A stretch of 64,000 nt of DNA from Heterobasidion occidentale. Its lineage: Eukaryota; Basidiomycota; Agaricomycetes; Russulales; Bondarzewiaceae. The DNA is taken from the NCBI GenBank assembly GCA_039111635.1, contig JBCAQO010000007.1:1-64000 (forward strand). Direction: 5' to 3'. The number at the start of each line of letters is the position of its first letter. The first letter of the stretch is position 1. The translations under genes and the position numbers were made by a program. Shown one piece after another: positions 9,101-20,223 of this stretch. The notes under the pieces are model-generated. The model searched no databases, was not told the origin of the DNA, and was given only the letters and a program-made list of their open reading frames with translations.

Positions 9101-10468
9101 ACGCCGGTGCCATAAGGCCCGCGTTAGTGGGATGGCGGCAAAAGCGGTCTCGGGGGTGGTGGGTGGTGGTGCAGGGGGCCGATCGTTTGTCGTCGGGCGG
9201 CCGATCGTATCCAGGTAATAGAGACTTCCGACGAGAGACCCGGATCCGATTCGTTTGTGGTCCTTGTTCAGCAGGACAACTTTGCCCCCTCCGAAGACGG
9301 CCGATCCCCCGGCGCGGTCGAGCTTGCTCACGCTGAGCAGATTCTCGGTTGCGTCGGGTGTGTGCAGCACGTTACGCAGCCGCACCAAATCTACCCGCTT
9401 GCCGGCTTGCCCGGTCGAAATGGTGACGGAGCCTGTGCCGGCGGCGCGCATTGTGTGGCCCTTCTTGGCCGTTTCAATCGTGCGCTCGCCTGGCGAGTAT
9501 TCGGCAAACATCTCCTCCCGCTTTGCGACATGGGATGATGATCCCGAGTCGACGACCCAGGTGTTTGGCTTGGCGTTCGTCGTGAGGGCTTGTTCGGGCA
9601 GCGAAGAGAAGTTAAAGAGCGACGCCTCGCGCTCGCTCGCTAAATTGGACTGATCTTTGTTTACAGGTCTTCCCCTACTGCTGTCTGCAGGGCAGTCGCG
9701 TGCGTAATGCCCGAGCTGGTGGCAGTTATAGCACTCAACTTGCCTCCCGCTGCTGCCACCTTTACTTTTGCCTCGGCCCCCGCCTCGATGCTTTCCGCGT
9801 CCTTTTCCCCCGTCTCTCCCTCTTCCGCGTACATTATCGCCTGTCCGCAGGGCAACGTTGCCGCTGTTCGCTTCGGTGCCGTCGCGGACTCGGCGACGTT
9901 GATCCTCCAGCATGATACGGGCAATCAATTGCTCGGACGTCACCTTGGACGTGTCGGTGATGGAACTGATGAGGGAGTCGTAATCGGAGGTAAGGGAGGT
10001 GATAATCCGGTGGACGAGGATCTTGTCCTCGAGTGGGGAGCCGACGGCAACGGCTTCATTGTAGAGATCCTGTAGTAGGTCCAGATGGAGCCTCACGTCC
10101 TGGCCAGGGGACATGCGGACTGAGTAGAACTGTGATTCGACCAGTGACTGATTGAGGGAATTCTGCTCGGCGAAGAGTGTGCGGAGAATCTCCCACATCG
10201 AGTGCGCCGACTTTGCCTTCATGATTGAAGTTACCAGTGCATCCTCGACATAGAGAGCAATCTGCGCCCTCGCTTTCGCATCTCTCTCCTTCCACGATGG
10301 TAAGGCTGAATCGCCGGTAGATGGCATCGTGACGGTATCACCGCCAACGACGTTCCAAATTCCGCGTGCCTCCAGTACTCTCTCCATCTTAAAAGCCCAA
10401 AGGCCGTAACTCTTTCGGTCCTTCAACTTTGGCTCGATGGGGATGACTGAGTTTGTAGTTGTGGCCAT
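6152..10468 (-). CDS. Copia-type Gag-Pol polyprotein, 1438 aa, intact
   Basis: A single polyprotein gives capsid, protease, integrase and reverse transcriptase/RNase H for element replication. In order: copia-type Gag helices (about 1-200, with YGLWAFKMERVLEA near 21-34), an RG-rich linker, the CCHC knuckle CYNCHQLGHYARDC (246-259), the protease motif WVVDSGSSSHV (Asp307), the pre-integrase zinc segment LWHRRYGHL (about 452), the integrase core with HTDVCGP, IRCDNGTEY and SQNGVAERLN, a Pro/Ser and charged linker, RT with the copia-type active site VIHVDDMI, and RNase H with GYTDADFAENRDNRRS ending in the conserved ADVLTKGL segment. No stop or frameshift interrupts it. Integrase precedes RT, which defines copia rather than Ty3. 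Start ATG 10468 lies 88 bp inside the 5' LTR. The element looks competent. Confidence 0.95.
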   Translation of the reverse strand: MATTTNSVIPIEPKLKDRKSYGLWAFKMERVLEARGIWNVVGGDTVTMPSTGDSALPSWKERDAKARAQIALYVEDALVTSIMKAKSAHSMWEILRTLFAEQNSLNQSLVESQFYSVRMSPGQDVRLHLDLLQDLYNEAVAVGSPLEDKILVHRIITSLTSDYDSLISSITDTSKVTSEQLIARIMLEDQRRRVRDGTEANSGNVALRTGDNVRGRGRDGGKGRGKHRGGGRGKSKGGSSGRQVECYNCHQLGHYARDCPADSSRGRPVNKDQSNLASEREASLFNFSSLPEQALTTNAKPNTWVVDSGSSSHVAKREEMFAEYSPGERTIETAKKGHTMRAAGTGSVTISTGQAGKRVDLVRLRNVLHTPDATENLLSVSKLDRAGGSAVFGGGKVVLLNKDHKRIGSGSLVGSLYYLDTIGRPTTNDRPPAPPPTTPETAFAAIPLTRALWHRRYGHLGQGNVDLVISKGLVDGIKLTSNAKAPTCEDCVYGKQHRKPFPKQADHRANNLLELVHTDVCGPMDKNGIGGERYFVTFTDDKARFSTEYRMRQKSEVLDRMKQFKAMAEKQTGQLWKRIRCDNGTEYLNKEALDWLKAAGIALETTAPYTPSQNGVAERLNKTIVERGRAMMHETGLPRFLWPEVVSTSIYLKNLGPTVALEGKTPHEVWTGRKPNVKHLRAFGCKTLVRIPDEKRRKWDVKSTECVLIGYYSDAAYRCYEPRTHRIVKSRDVVFLEDNLPLAPQKPPVVERGENDFHVAQESPTDTPPPPEASPDNPTTKSPLAQQPPPLVHPPDHPPSEGAPGTLRTRPGAAQQAPPEPPEPRTSTQTPAPTQFTLRRSERAREPSSLRKAADLQEATERARRDANREARERRKDREKKRDEAARDEREETEAEEDEAAVERSLFTAAVEAALLTAGEEPRSYQEAIRSAERDDWQRAMEEEYDALLKNKTWELVEPPKGRKPIGSKWTYKAKQDGRFKARLVAQGFTQRPGVDFHDTHSPVARFESFRLVFSLAAKENWLLEQIDVKSAYLNGKLDEEIFMKQPEGFQVLGKEDWLLRLLKSLYGLKQSGRIWNRMLNDELLKLGFTRCRSDSCVYLRVSNKGCTIIVIHVDDMILAASTKRAMTELKEDFRGLPFETTELGEPRTLLGMTVFRNRDKGIISLSQTHYLRNVLERFAMTDCKPVSTPMDPSTHLSNEQSPRLYSAEWEEMRKYPYAALVGALMYAALATRPDLAYTVNTLAQYMSNPGMEHWHAAKRVLRYVKGTLDLALTYGGDENDWIPVGYTDADFAENRDNRRSISGYAFFLAGAAISWSSKKQPTVAYATAEAEYIAISHATKEALWLRSLLSELGFPQSSPTLIRCDNQASIAMSKDHVYHARTKHIDIKYHIIRERVEMGEIRLEYVRTDENVADVLTKGLAKGKHVLFSTNLGLLPG

Positions 10469-10540
10469 CTTGGATCAGCTTCGATGTGGGAAGATCTTGT
10501 AAGATCAGTGAGCGTGCTTCTGGGGATTCGTTAGGCAAAT

Positions 10541-10555
10541 GCAGGGCCCATAACC
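10541..10555 (-). other. Copia primer binding site matching the initiator tRNA-Met anticodon half
   Basis: Directly after the 5' LTR the minus strand reads GGTTATGGGCCCTGC. Its complement matches the 15 nt ending in the anticodon loop of yeast-type initiator tRNA-Met (GCAGGGCUCAUAACC, recalled) with one G-U pair. Copia and Ty5 are known to prime from such half-tRNAs. No match to a tRNA 3' end (TGG...) is seen here. Confidence 0.65.
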
Positions 10556-10698
10556 TGTCAGAAGTCTGCACGATAATCCTCAGCGTGTGGACAGAAGACG
10601 CTGAGGTGTCACGGTAACGGTACGGTCACATAAGTAACGATCTCCGGAAAGTACCGTATCGTAAGTACAGTGTTGGTGGGCTAACTTCTAACAAGAAC

Positions 10699-11278
10699 AT
10701 TAAGGCAGTGAATGATAACTGGGGTTTCAAACATGCAAGCTTTCTCAGGGCCGAGTCGTCCGTTCGCAATGCAGAGTGCATGAAAGAAGGGGATTCAAAA
10801 AGCAGAACACAGATTCACTTACAGGAGTAGGTCTCTCTCGTTTCGATGGTTCCAGTTCATCTTGTCCGCGCAGAGCAGCTGGAGTTTGTGTCGATGTGTG
10901 ATGGGTCGCAGAGGAAATAGTGGACGAGCGCAATTGGAATTTGGATACGATCGTCAAATCGAGCGCTGTCGATCACGACCAAAGCAAAGATCAGGTTAAA
11001 TGATGCGGCTCGCACATGACTGGAGTGCAAGTGCAAGGCTATATGCTTGATTCAACGTCCGTTGTGAGTGTGACCTCTCGTCCCGTCCGGTCTTTCCGTT
11101 GGGGATTTACATGTTGCTATAGCTATAGAGGCGGTCAATGCGTTTGAAATCACGACCCATACTTCTTTCGGGTGAGTACATCGGTATATCATGACAACAC
11201 GACGTGAACACGATGGCTATGTTACATGGGCAAGAAGTCAAACTTTTCCAGGACAGAAAATGCGTGTAAACCTTTCCT
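10699..11278. other. Intergenic region between copia and the tyrosinase gene
   Basis: No coding frame of note. It holds the presumed 3' untranslated region of the tyrosinase gene and the host sequence into which copia inserted. Confidence 0.4.
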
Positions 11279-14274
11279 TCAATTATCTGCATCCTCCCCA
11301 ATGTACCAATTGATCCTTTTCTGGTAATGTTTCTTCCAATCGAAGAACGACGCTGGACCTTCCTTGGATGCCGTGGCGGAGAGCAGCGTGATCTCGGGTA
11401 TGACGGGCAAGGGCTCCATGCTATGCCTGGCATGATTCTCCGTATGACCCACCGTCTTTCCGTATCTGTTCAAGATGTATCCGTGTAGATTTTTCTTCAA
11501 ATTGTCAGCGAGCTGATCGAGTGGCTTTGCCGAATCAAAATCCGGCGGGTTATCAGAGATAGCTTTTGCCTCCTTGACGATTATGTCGGTCGGTATAGAG
11601 ATGACGCCACGGATCGTTGAACTGGCGTTTCTTCGCATCCTGCAAGCCTCGCAGGCGGATTCGTCCGAGCGGGCGAAGACCGCGACTGCCCCGACGAATT
11701 GGTAGTCCTTTGAAGCCACATCAGATCGTAAAAATGAAGATTGTGACGACAATTACCTCATCATCTTTCGTGCCATAGTGGATTTCCACCATGTACGACC
11801 CATTGAAGGCGAATTCGGGTGTTTGTACCACCAAGACGAAGTGCCTGTAATCAGCGATTACATCTCGACCTAAAAGACCAGTCAGCACCGATTGCCGCTC
11901 TAAAGTCAGCCAGTACCTGGTGGGGCTTCAAATGAATAGGCCGGAATTGTGCCTTTGGTAGGCTCTGTGTTCATATAGTTAACCATCTGAACGTGTTGTT
12001 GCGAGTAGAGCTCGAATCAGGCGTCACCCACTTAGGCCGTAATAAACCTGCAACTGGGCCCGATATCCCATACGGTCCTCATCGGTCGCATCCTTACTTA
12101 TGTCGACGCCACCAATCTCAGGATAGGTGTAATCTGTACTCGTAGTGAGGATCTTGAGGAGTCGAAGATGTGCAGGGAAACATACATTTCGGGTACTGTT
12201 TCTTCTCTCCCAACCGAGTCATATCCGATGTCCAATAATCCCCGTCGACAGTCCTGAATGGAGCAAGAGCAGTTTGGCCATCAAGCTTCGAGCTCTGTCC
12301 AGAAGTATCAACTCTAGCACACAGAGGATAAGGCAAAAGACGTGCATATACAGCCCAATACGTCCCATTTTCCTGAGTGAAAGCGAATTTTCGTCCACCA
12401 CTTTCGTAATTCCCTTCAATCTGTTGACCGCACGTTTGTTAATCGAACGCTACAGCTACGTAGCGACGCACGAAGTAGCTTGGGTAGACATATTCCCAAA
12501 ACGCGAGGAGCCTGTCGACATTGCAATGGTGCAAAAAGAAGCTAGAAATGCGTACTTAACAAAAGTGACCAAGAATAAAGCACAACCGGCCTACATAGGA
12601 TCAAAACTGGCCTGACAGCATTGGAGTTTTAGGTGAATACCTCTCGAGAATGAAAAATAAGGAGCGTACATAGTCAGGATCGGCCATGTGTCCGTTCCCG
12701 CCCAAAATGACGTGAATCTGGTCATGAATTCCTTCGAGGGAGCCTAACACGCTGTTATTTTCTGCAGACGATGTGTCGCTATTAGAACGTCACCCACCGA
12801 TATTGCGGAAGTCCTGATTTCTCTTGGACTGAGCTGTATGGTTCGAAAATTCATCCCAACTACGAATACATTCATGTCAATAATTCAACATGCACCATTG
12901 CGAGAAATTGGACGAACGGGTTCTGACTATCGCTCATGTCATTGGAGAACAGCAACGAAACCTTCCTCCTCAAATCAGCGGCATGCCGCTTCAATTCGCT
13001 GCGCAATAGTTAGCAACAGATATCGTCTCGAAGACGCCACATAGCATTCCACACGAACTCGTTAAGCTTATCTGTGGCGCTCTCCGTTGCGTCGGGGGAG
13101 CTATCAGCATATCTGAAGGTTCGTTTCCATTGCGAAAAATACGCAGTGGCCTTGAACGGGATCGTCTCAATCGCTCGTGACTAGAGAGCGACAAAGGGAG
13201 TAGTACGTACACCTGTCTAAAATTTACACTGCGATTAGTTTTCAAAGGCGCATAACTATGAACGGACCTACTCCACTGTTTTCCACATCGAGGAATCCCT
13301 TTGGAATAACCTTGAACTTATAGTACGCAAGCGGGTTGTCAACGGGGATGTACGGTTTGCCTTCAGAGACACATATCTGAACTTTCTGCTCGTACAAGAC
13401 ACCCGGCAGGCCTTCCTGAGCAACTCGCTCCTCCGCCCAGTCCCAGAATCTATTTGAAAATAAGTATCAGACATGCCTCATTATACCAGAGAGACATACG
13501 GAAGGCGTAAGGCCTCTGCGGCGGCCACCCATTCACGACCACCTGATTGTGTATCGACTTTGGCCGCGATTTCTACAGCGATGTCGCCAATAGCTTGCTA
13601 GAATGATCATTATAGTTTAACAGTCTCAATGTGGACAGAAGAGCGCGCGTTGTGAGCACGTACTTCGATTGCCATCAGGTAGGGTCTGTGCTTGCGAAGC
13701 GTCTTGTAAGTCCGACATCTGTCCAGGGCTATGAATGAAAATCCTCACCAAGTAGGGAAGGCAACGCTCCCGTGGTTACAATACTATGGCCAGGCAGTTG
13801 AGCGAGAACATGAACATGTAAGGAGGCGCTATGAAGAAACCCACGCCACCGAATCGTGAAGGAATCGGGTCGATATCCTTGGGATCGTTCTCATTGTAGA
13901 CATGATCTTTGACACCGGTTGGCGTATTGTCCGGGTCGCCACGCCACCTCTGCGATAAGGATGGTCGTTAGACCGAGCACAGCAACAGATTTCCTTCAAG
14001 GACGCACCTCATAAGGCAATCCGTGCACGCCAGCAAGTGCAAGAAACGATGCTGCTTCCGGAACGTCAAATGTCAGCAATCCCAGCGATTTCATCGCGGA
14101 CTCTTCGATCTCGCGGCCTTGGATTATGAGATAAGAAATAATGAAGAGCGTGAACTGCTTCGGCTGCTTAAGCTGAAGCTCCTCTATAGGGAGACGGGGG
14201 TAGACGGGGCCTTGGCGACCGACGATGAGGTGGTGCCCTTGAGGGTCGAAGCGCGAATTCGGCGCTGAAGCCAT
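11279..14274 (-). CDS. Tyrosinase (polyphenol oxidase), multi-exon
   Basis: This is a type-3 copper enzyme oxidising monophenols and diphenols to quinones for melanin or browning. The start is ATG 14274 (MASAPNSRFD). Exon 1 ends at GVHGLPYE before a GTGCGT donor. The following exons give RWRGDPDNTP, FGGYCNHGSVAFPTW, HRPYLMAIEQAIGDIA, PFWDWAEERV, SLEGIHDQIHVILGGNGHM and ASFDPIFFLHHCNVDRL. Together these supply the CuA and CuB histidines of the family. Then come TALAPFRTVDGDYWTSD, YPEIGGVDIS and the C-terminal domain (CEACRMRRNASSTIRG), with the stop at 11279. At least nine short introns are implied. One join, between FPTW and HRPYL near 13690-13755, is one base out of frame with any GT-AG pair I can find, so a lesion or sequence error is possible. 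The family call is firm, the exact gene model is not. Confidence 0.85.
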
Positions 14275-15429
14275 GTATGCGCATGTGCCCGTGAGTTGTC
14301 TACGATGAGGAGTGAACTGATAGGAGGAGTCTGGAGGGAGGGAGGGTTGAATATATACCTGCTCCTGATGAACGGGGTCTTCACCAGGCATCCGGCCGAC
14401 GGTCGCATAAATGTCCTGCAACGCATCGCCATCATGGAACGTCCTGAAATGTTCTGCGACGACGTCTCGATCACTTCCAGTCGTGCCAATTGCGGATGCA
14501 ACACTCGGCGACGTCACAGAACACAGGACAGAGAGATCAGAATCGACCTCGTAGAGAGGATCCTCGTCATACTTATGAGTTTCATAAACGACGGAACCCG
14601 ATTCCATCCCGACTCTACATTCAGCGCTGGAGCGTCGAAGAAGAATGCGAGAATCGAGACCAAACCCAATTCGTCAAACACGTCCTCCGATGCAGAAAGT
14701 GGAAGAGGAGTTACTCGAAAAAGTGGTGGCCTTCCGTCTGGCGCTACCATAAGGGATCATCGTGCTCTGTAAGAACCTCGACGGGGAGATTCCCGATTTG
14801 TGAAACGTCATCGACGGAACCAGACGGAACCAACCGGAAATCATGTCCACAAAAGGGACTGGCATAACCTACCTGAGCGAGAGAGACGCTGTTCTGGTTA
14901 AGCCCATTATCAAGCTTCAAGGAGCATAAGCGTTCTGGAACATCCTTCCGATGCATAAAGCCGAATGGAGGCTATCACAAAGAAATAGGGCGACTTTCTC
15001 CTCCCCGTACACGAAAGATCGTCGTTCTGTGGAAGAGCGTCAGCGGAGAATTCACGACATATGAGATACGCCCACTGCTCCGTGCTTGAAGTTGCTGGAA
15101 TATCCGATGGAAGGCCGCTCGAAGCAGCCACGACAAGACGGGTCTGAAGCCTGAACCTGTTTGTAAATCGGATGACGACGTTGTTGAGCGCGCGGAGCAT
15201 GCATCCAATCAGTCTCAACGACGCGGATGTGCCATCCTTGACGACATGGGACCGCCGTGGTCCCATATGGTATGAGCAATTATGTAGATTCAAAGATCGG
15301 CATGTACGAGTACGCATTGTCTACAAACCACGACCGGAACCAAAAAAAAGTTAAGAGTCCCTCCAGAGATGTGTGCTGCGCCTGCCGGGGTGTATGCGGG
15401 GGATGCGCGTTCGGCGGCCGAAGATGAGC
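14275..15429 (-). other. Unrecognised region, possible minus-strand hypothetical gene
   Basis: Several minus-strand frames could be exons: 14910-15317 (135 codons, ending CSRTLMLLEA), 14744-14956, 14674-14865 and 14514-14750. Candidate GT-AG borders exist (for example a donor after VSLAQ at about 14873), but I could not chain them and no domain is recognisable. The stretch separates the tyrosinase start from the LPD1 stop, both on the minus strand. Confidence 0.3.
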
Positions 15430-17467
<2,038 letters not shown>

Positions 17468-18382
17468 TATGAAGATGACGGTACGGAACAAGCTGCAAGC
17501 CGTCTTCGGCGCTAGACGGACCTCACTTGTCCAGCTGCAAATTAGGTAATATTCCGCCTCGGCCATCGGCGATGGGCATCCTCGCTCTCCTCTCTCGACT
17601 CAACGTCGACCATCGACTTCTGTAGCAGAGACCTCGAGCCTAAGAATGCGACATACAGGTGGTGTATCGCTTGGATGATCTTTTCAATCTATTCAGCAAC
17701 TGATATCTGTTCAGCAGAGAGGCCGACCATACTCACCATGGTATATGCTAGTTCCTGTCGCCCCTCCAAATCAATGACGATGCGATCAGCGATGTGTATC
17801 ATTGTCGAGCCCCCACGATTTTTTTCAAAGACGACCAAAGCAGTACTGTCAAAGGCCGAATGCACCGATGCTAGATTAAGTGATCAACTGAGGCATCAAA
17901 CTGGCATCAAGCAACGATTCGAGAGGTCAAGGTCGAAGATCCGAGAGAGGCATCGGATCGGAGCCCCGCATCATCCCTGCGCATCTTTCTTCAGCCTGAT
18001 GGATGCTGCTCATACTACGCCTTTTGTCTTCATCGGATCGACAGGCGATGCGTGAAGGCAGCTAGTCAAAGGTAGTAAACTGAGGCACTGCCTTCCGAGT
18101 GTTTCTGGTTTGCCTGGACCATACGACCGCGGAAGCACGATTTTCATCTAGCCATCGCTAGTCAGGAACATCTATTACCCTTCTAGTCCCTTTCTGGACA
18201 CCTGCACCTCCGTGCTTCCTGTCTCCAAGATGGAAGTAGGAGGGACATCGTGCGGTGCATGGTCTTCGATCGTCTGGCAGGGCCCGCTGCATACTTGATC
18301 GAATATAATGCGGTGGGTATCCTCGAAGTTCACTTCACTGATTGCTTTCGGATCCACAGCGCCACTAAGAATTCGCTCCACC
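17468..18382. promoter_or_regulatory. Divergent intergenic region between LPD1 and TSC10
   Basis: The 915 bp between two divergent start codons should hold both promoters. No coding exon, TATA box at a convincing position or repeat was identified. Confidence 0.4.
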
Positions 18383-19618
18383 ATGTTCGGGAGATCGGAA
18401 TGGAATCCTTCGATGAAGGTAAGCTCGGTTTCTCTATCGAAGCTAACGATGAGGAGACACAAGTCGCTTCGCAGCATTGTTATATCACGGGCGGTAGCTC
18501 GGGCTTAGGTCTCGCGCTAGCTAAGATGCTCAGCTCGCAAGGGGCCCATGTCTCTATTGTTGCGCGTAACTCAGAGAAGCTTGCAGATGCGTTAGCCGAG
18601 ATCGAGGTAATCTCACCGAGCAACTACCCAGAGAACCCAATGCTGAACGTTCTGGATTCCAGGCCGTTCGTCAGTCCAAGCACCAGATACACCAAGCTTT
18701 TTCTTTCTCCTTGTTCACGGCCGACGACTCGCGAGCAGCTCTGGAGGCCGCAGCAGCGAAGCATGGTGGGGTTCCGCCCGACGTCGTCTTTCTGTGCGCT
18801 GGGAAGGCCATCCCAAGGTTTTTTGTGGAGTATACAGAAGCAGAGCTCGTCGACGGCATGAATTACGGATACTGGGTGCAAGCCTGGACTGCCTGGGTAA
18901 GGCAAATACTCGACGCAAATGAACCGCATTGACTCCTTCCACCCCAGATTGCCACCCAACAGATGGTTGCGCACAGACGCACCGGATCCATCATCTTCGT
19001 CTCCTCTACCCTCGGGCTAATGACCATACCGGGATACTCGGGATACTCCCCCTGCAAGCACGCTCTTCGAGGTCTCGCCGATACTCTTCGCTGCGAACTG
19101 CTTCTCTACGACATCAATGTCCATATATTTTTTCCGCCAACGATGTTCACACCTAGCTATGAGGAGGAAAACAAGATCAAGCCGAAAATAACCAAGAAGA
19201 TTGAAGAGACTGACGGCGGGTTGACGGCAGAACAGGCAGCCGCTGGGCTTCTAACCGGTAAGGGGTCCTGTAGCTCTCGTACCGTGTGAATGCTCATGTG
19301 TTTCTCTTGCATGTAGGCCTCCGGAAAGGCCACGCTCACATCACCGCTGATATGCTGACCGATTCCTTTCGCGCATCGACTAGGGGCTCAGCTCCGGCTA
19401 ACAACTGGATCCTGGATGGGCTGATCGATCTCGCGTCAAGGGTGCGTCATGACTCCTCATTCAATTCCCCTCAGCCACTTTATCCTCCTTGACCTATGCC
19501 TTTGGCACGTGCACAGGTATGGGTACCTGTATGGTCCACCATCACCGATCGTCGGGTCAAGGCTCATAGAGAGGAGCATCATCAGTACCTGGAGGATATT
19601 GGTTTTTTTGCGGCATAA
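18383..19618 (+). CDS. TSC10: 3-ketodihydrosphingosine reductase (short-chain dehydrogenase)
   Basis: This is the NADPH-dependent second step of sphingolipid synthesis at the endoplasmic reticulum. Six exons fit GT-AG rules: 18383-18418, 18475-18606, 18663-18896, 18948-19257, 19317-19441 and 19517-19618, giving 312 aa. It begins [12 protein letters not shown] with ATG in the context CCACCATG. The Rossmann motif [26 protein letters not shown] and GSIIFVSS precede the catalytic [18 protein letters not shown] (Tyr-x3-Lys). The C-terminal part, [19 protein letters not shown] then [19 protein letters not shown], matches fungal Tsc10/KDSR proteins rather than generic SDRs. A larger open frame starting at 18250 runs through intron 1 and is not used. 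Confidence 0.9.
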
Positions 19619-20223
19619 GGGTCGTTGTCTGTGTTCTGTGGAAGCTGACAAGCGGCGTCCGCTCGCTAACTGTACCACTATCAGCTTTTGTATCATGTAC
19701 AATATACTGTGATATCTTGGGCACGTCTCTGTAAATGCTGCATTATCAACATTCACGATCAACCACTCCATAGTGTAGCTGGACACCTGATTTGGCGGAA
19801 AAGCAATTTATTGCCTCCGGACGAGTCTCAGTGGTGCGCAGGAGGAGTTGCGTATAGTACGTCTCCGTCTACAAGTTGGCTGCGCATTTCGTGGAAACGC
19901 AGTTGGTCACATAGGGATCAATACAGAGAACTGGCCAATGATAGCCAAACCTACGATACCGTATCCGTGAACCGTACTACGCCGTCTGGCAACAAGATCA
20001 TGATCAAAATTATGATTGCGCGATTTGCGACGGATCTTGAAAGATTTACGTTTCGAGGACATAACTATCATGTACACACGAGACGGAACTTCGAGTACGG
20101 CCATAGTGGCAAGTCCGGCTAAACAAACGCATATTGCAAAAGAACCATATGAAGACTAGTAGCAGGACAAACGCTCAAAGAGCCCCCCTGGCTGTTCGGT
20201 GGAAAGCAGGAACGACTCCGGCG
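19619..20223. other. Convergent intergenic region (TSC10 / HAM1-like)
   Basis: The 605 bp between two converging stop codons contains no recognisable gene. It presumably holds both 3' ends. Confidence 0.4.

Larger units (their letters stand above)
6007..10693 (-). mobile_element. Complete Ty1/copia LTR retrotransposon
   Basis: Two 138-bp LTRs (6007-6144 and 10556-10693) begin TGTCAGAAGT and end ACTTCTAACA. By eye they differ at one base (A/G near 6036). Both sides carry the 5-bp target duplication AGAAC (6002-6006 and 10694-10698). A single 1438-codon frame fills the inside. The polypurine tract AAGGGGGAG (minus strand, 6145-6153) touches the 3' LTR and overlaps the stop codon. Near-identical LTRs, an intact frame and a perfect target duplication mean very recent insertion. 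The LTRs are short for the class. Confidence 0.95.
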
